Assembly: GCA_937951995.1 (NCBI GenBank)
Contig: CALGAG010000087.1
Location: 1-23,866, forward strand
Source of the DNA: an uncultured Bacillota bacterium
GTDB taxonomy: Bacteria; Bacillota; Clostridia; Tissierellales; Tissierellaceae
DNA length: 23,866 nucleotides
Direction: 5' to 3'
Position numbers and translations under genes: made by a program
Part shown: in pieces, positions 23,860 to 23,866 of the stretch
How the letters are laid out: each line of letters opens with the position of its first letter
Position numbering within the stretch: the stretch's first letter is position 1
The notes under the pieces: model-generated
Told to the model about the DNA's origin: nothing
The model's input: the letters and a program-made list of their open reading frames with translations, nothing else
The model's database searches: none

Positions 23860-23866
23860 TATCAAA

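Noticed and set aside
1..23866. CRISPR arrays, tRNA/rRNA genes, insertion sequences, defence or phage modules
   Set aside because: No repeat-spacer pattern, no RNA gene, no transposase or integrase, and no gap long enough for them. Every gap over 100 bp is accounted for by the promoters, hairpins and operators listed.

Overview
This 23.9 kb window looks like chromosome from an anaerobic, amino-acid-fermenting Firmicute of the Clostridia/Tissierellia kind. The grounds are the oxidative ornithine (Stickland-type) pathway, a Bacillus/Clostridium-type division and cell-wall (dcw) cluster with sbp and DUF881 genes, strong GGAGG ribosome binding sites, and moderate to low GC. I cannot name the species. 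All 22 genes I support lie on the minus strand, so transcription runs from high to low coordinates. Gene density is high, with many stop/start overlaps. I see no RNA gene, insertion sequence, phage gene, integrase, CRISPR array or sign of recent transfer.

Region A (about 23866 to 20400, the transcriptional beginning): two paired M16-family peptidase homologues, ymfF and ymfH (PGAP spelling YfmF/YfmH, linked to EF-P modification), then lgt (lipoprotein diacylglyceryl transferase), closed by a clear intrinsic terminator.

Region B (about 20350 to 7900): the dcw cluster. A sigma-A-like promoter and a 10-bp-phased row of MraZ boxes precede mraZ, rsmH, ftsL and one PASTA-bearing penicillin-binding transpeptidase. 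A hairpin and a new promoter follow, then mraY, murD, ftsW, murG, divIB, two DUF881 genes, sbp and ftsZ, and a terminator. murE, murF, murB, murC and ftsA, which often sit in such clusters, are not here. The missing murE/murF position coincides with the internal terminator/promoter.

Region C (about 7900 to 5970): nrdR (repressor of ribonucleotide reductase genes) and, 10 bp downstream, a PAS-AAA+-Fis sigma-54 activator, ending in a long perfect hairpin terminator.

Region D (5890 to 1): the ornithine oxidation operon ord, ortA, ortB, oraS, oraE and a GlmL/MutL-type ATPase cut by the window edge. A full consensus -24/-12 sigma-54 promoter lies just upstream of ord, so the adjacent activator is very likely the switch for the operon. 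The pathway is D-ornithine to 2,4-diaminopentanoate (OraSE, B12 and PLP), to 2-amino-4-oxopentanoate (Ord), to alanine plus acetyl-CoA (OrtAB). Ornithine racemase is expected beyond the left edge.

No wholly new system was found. The best leads are the sigma-54 switch with its inverted repeats, a Cys/His cluster beside the active site of the PBP, the phased MraZ operator running into the mraZ ribosome binding site, a non-terminator hairpin between ord and ortA, and the reduced dcw gene set.
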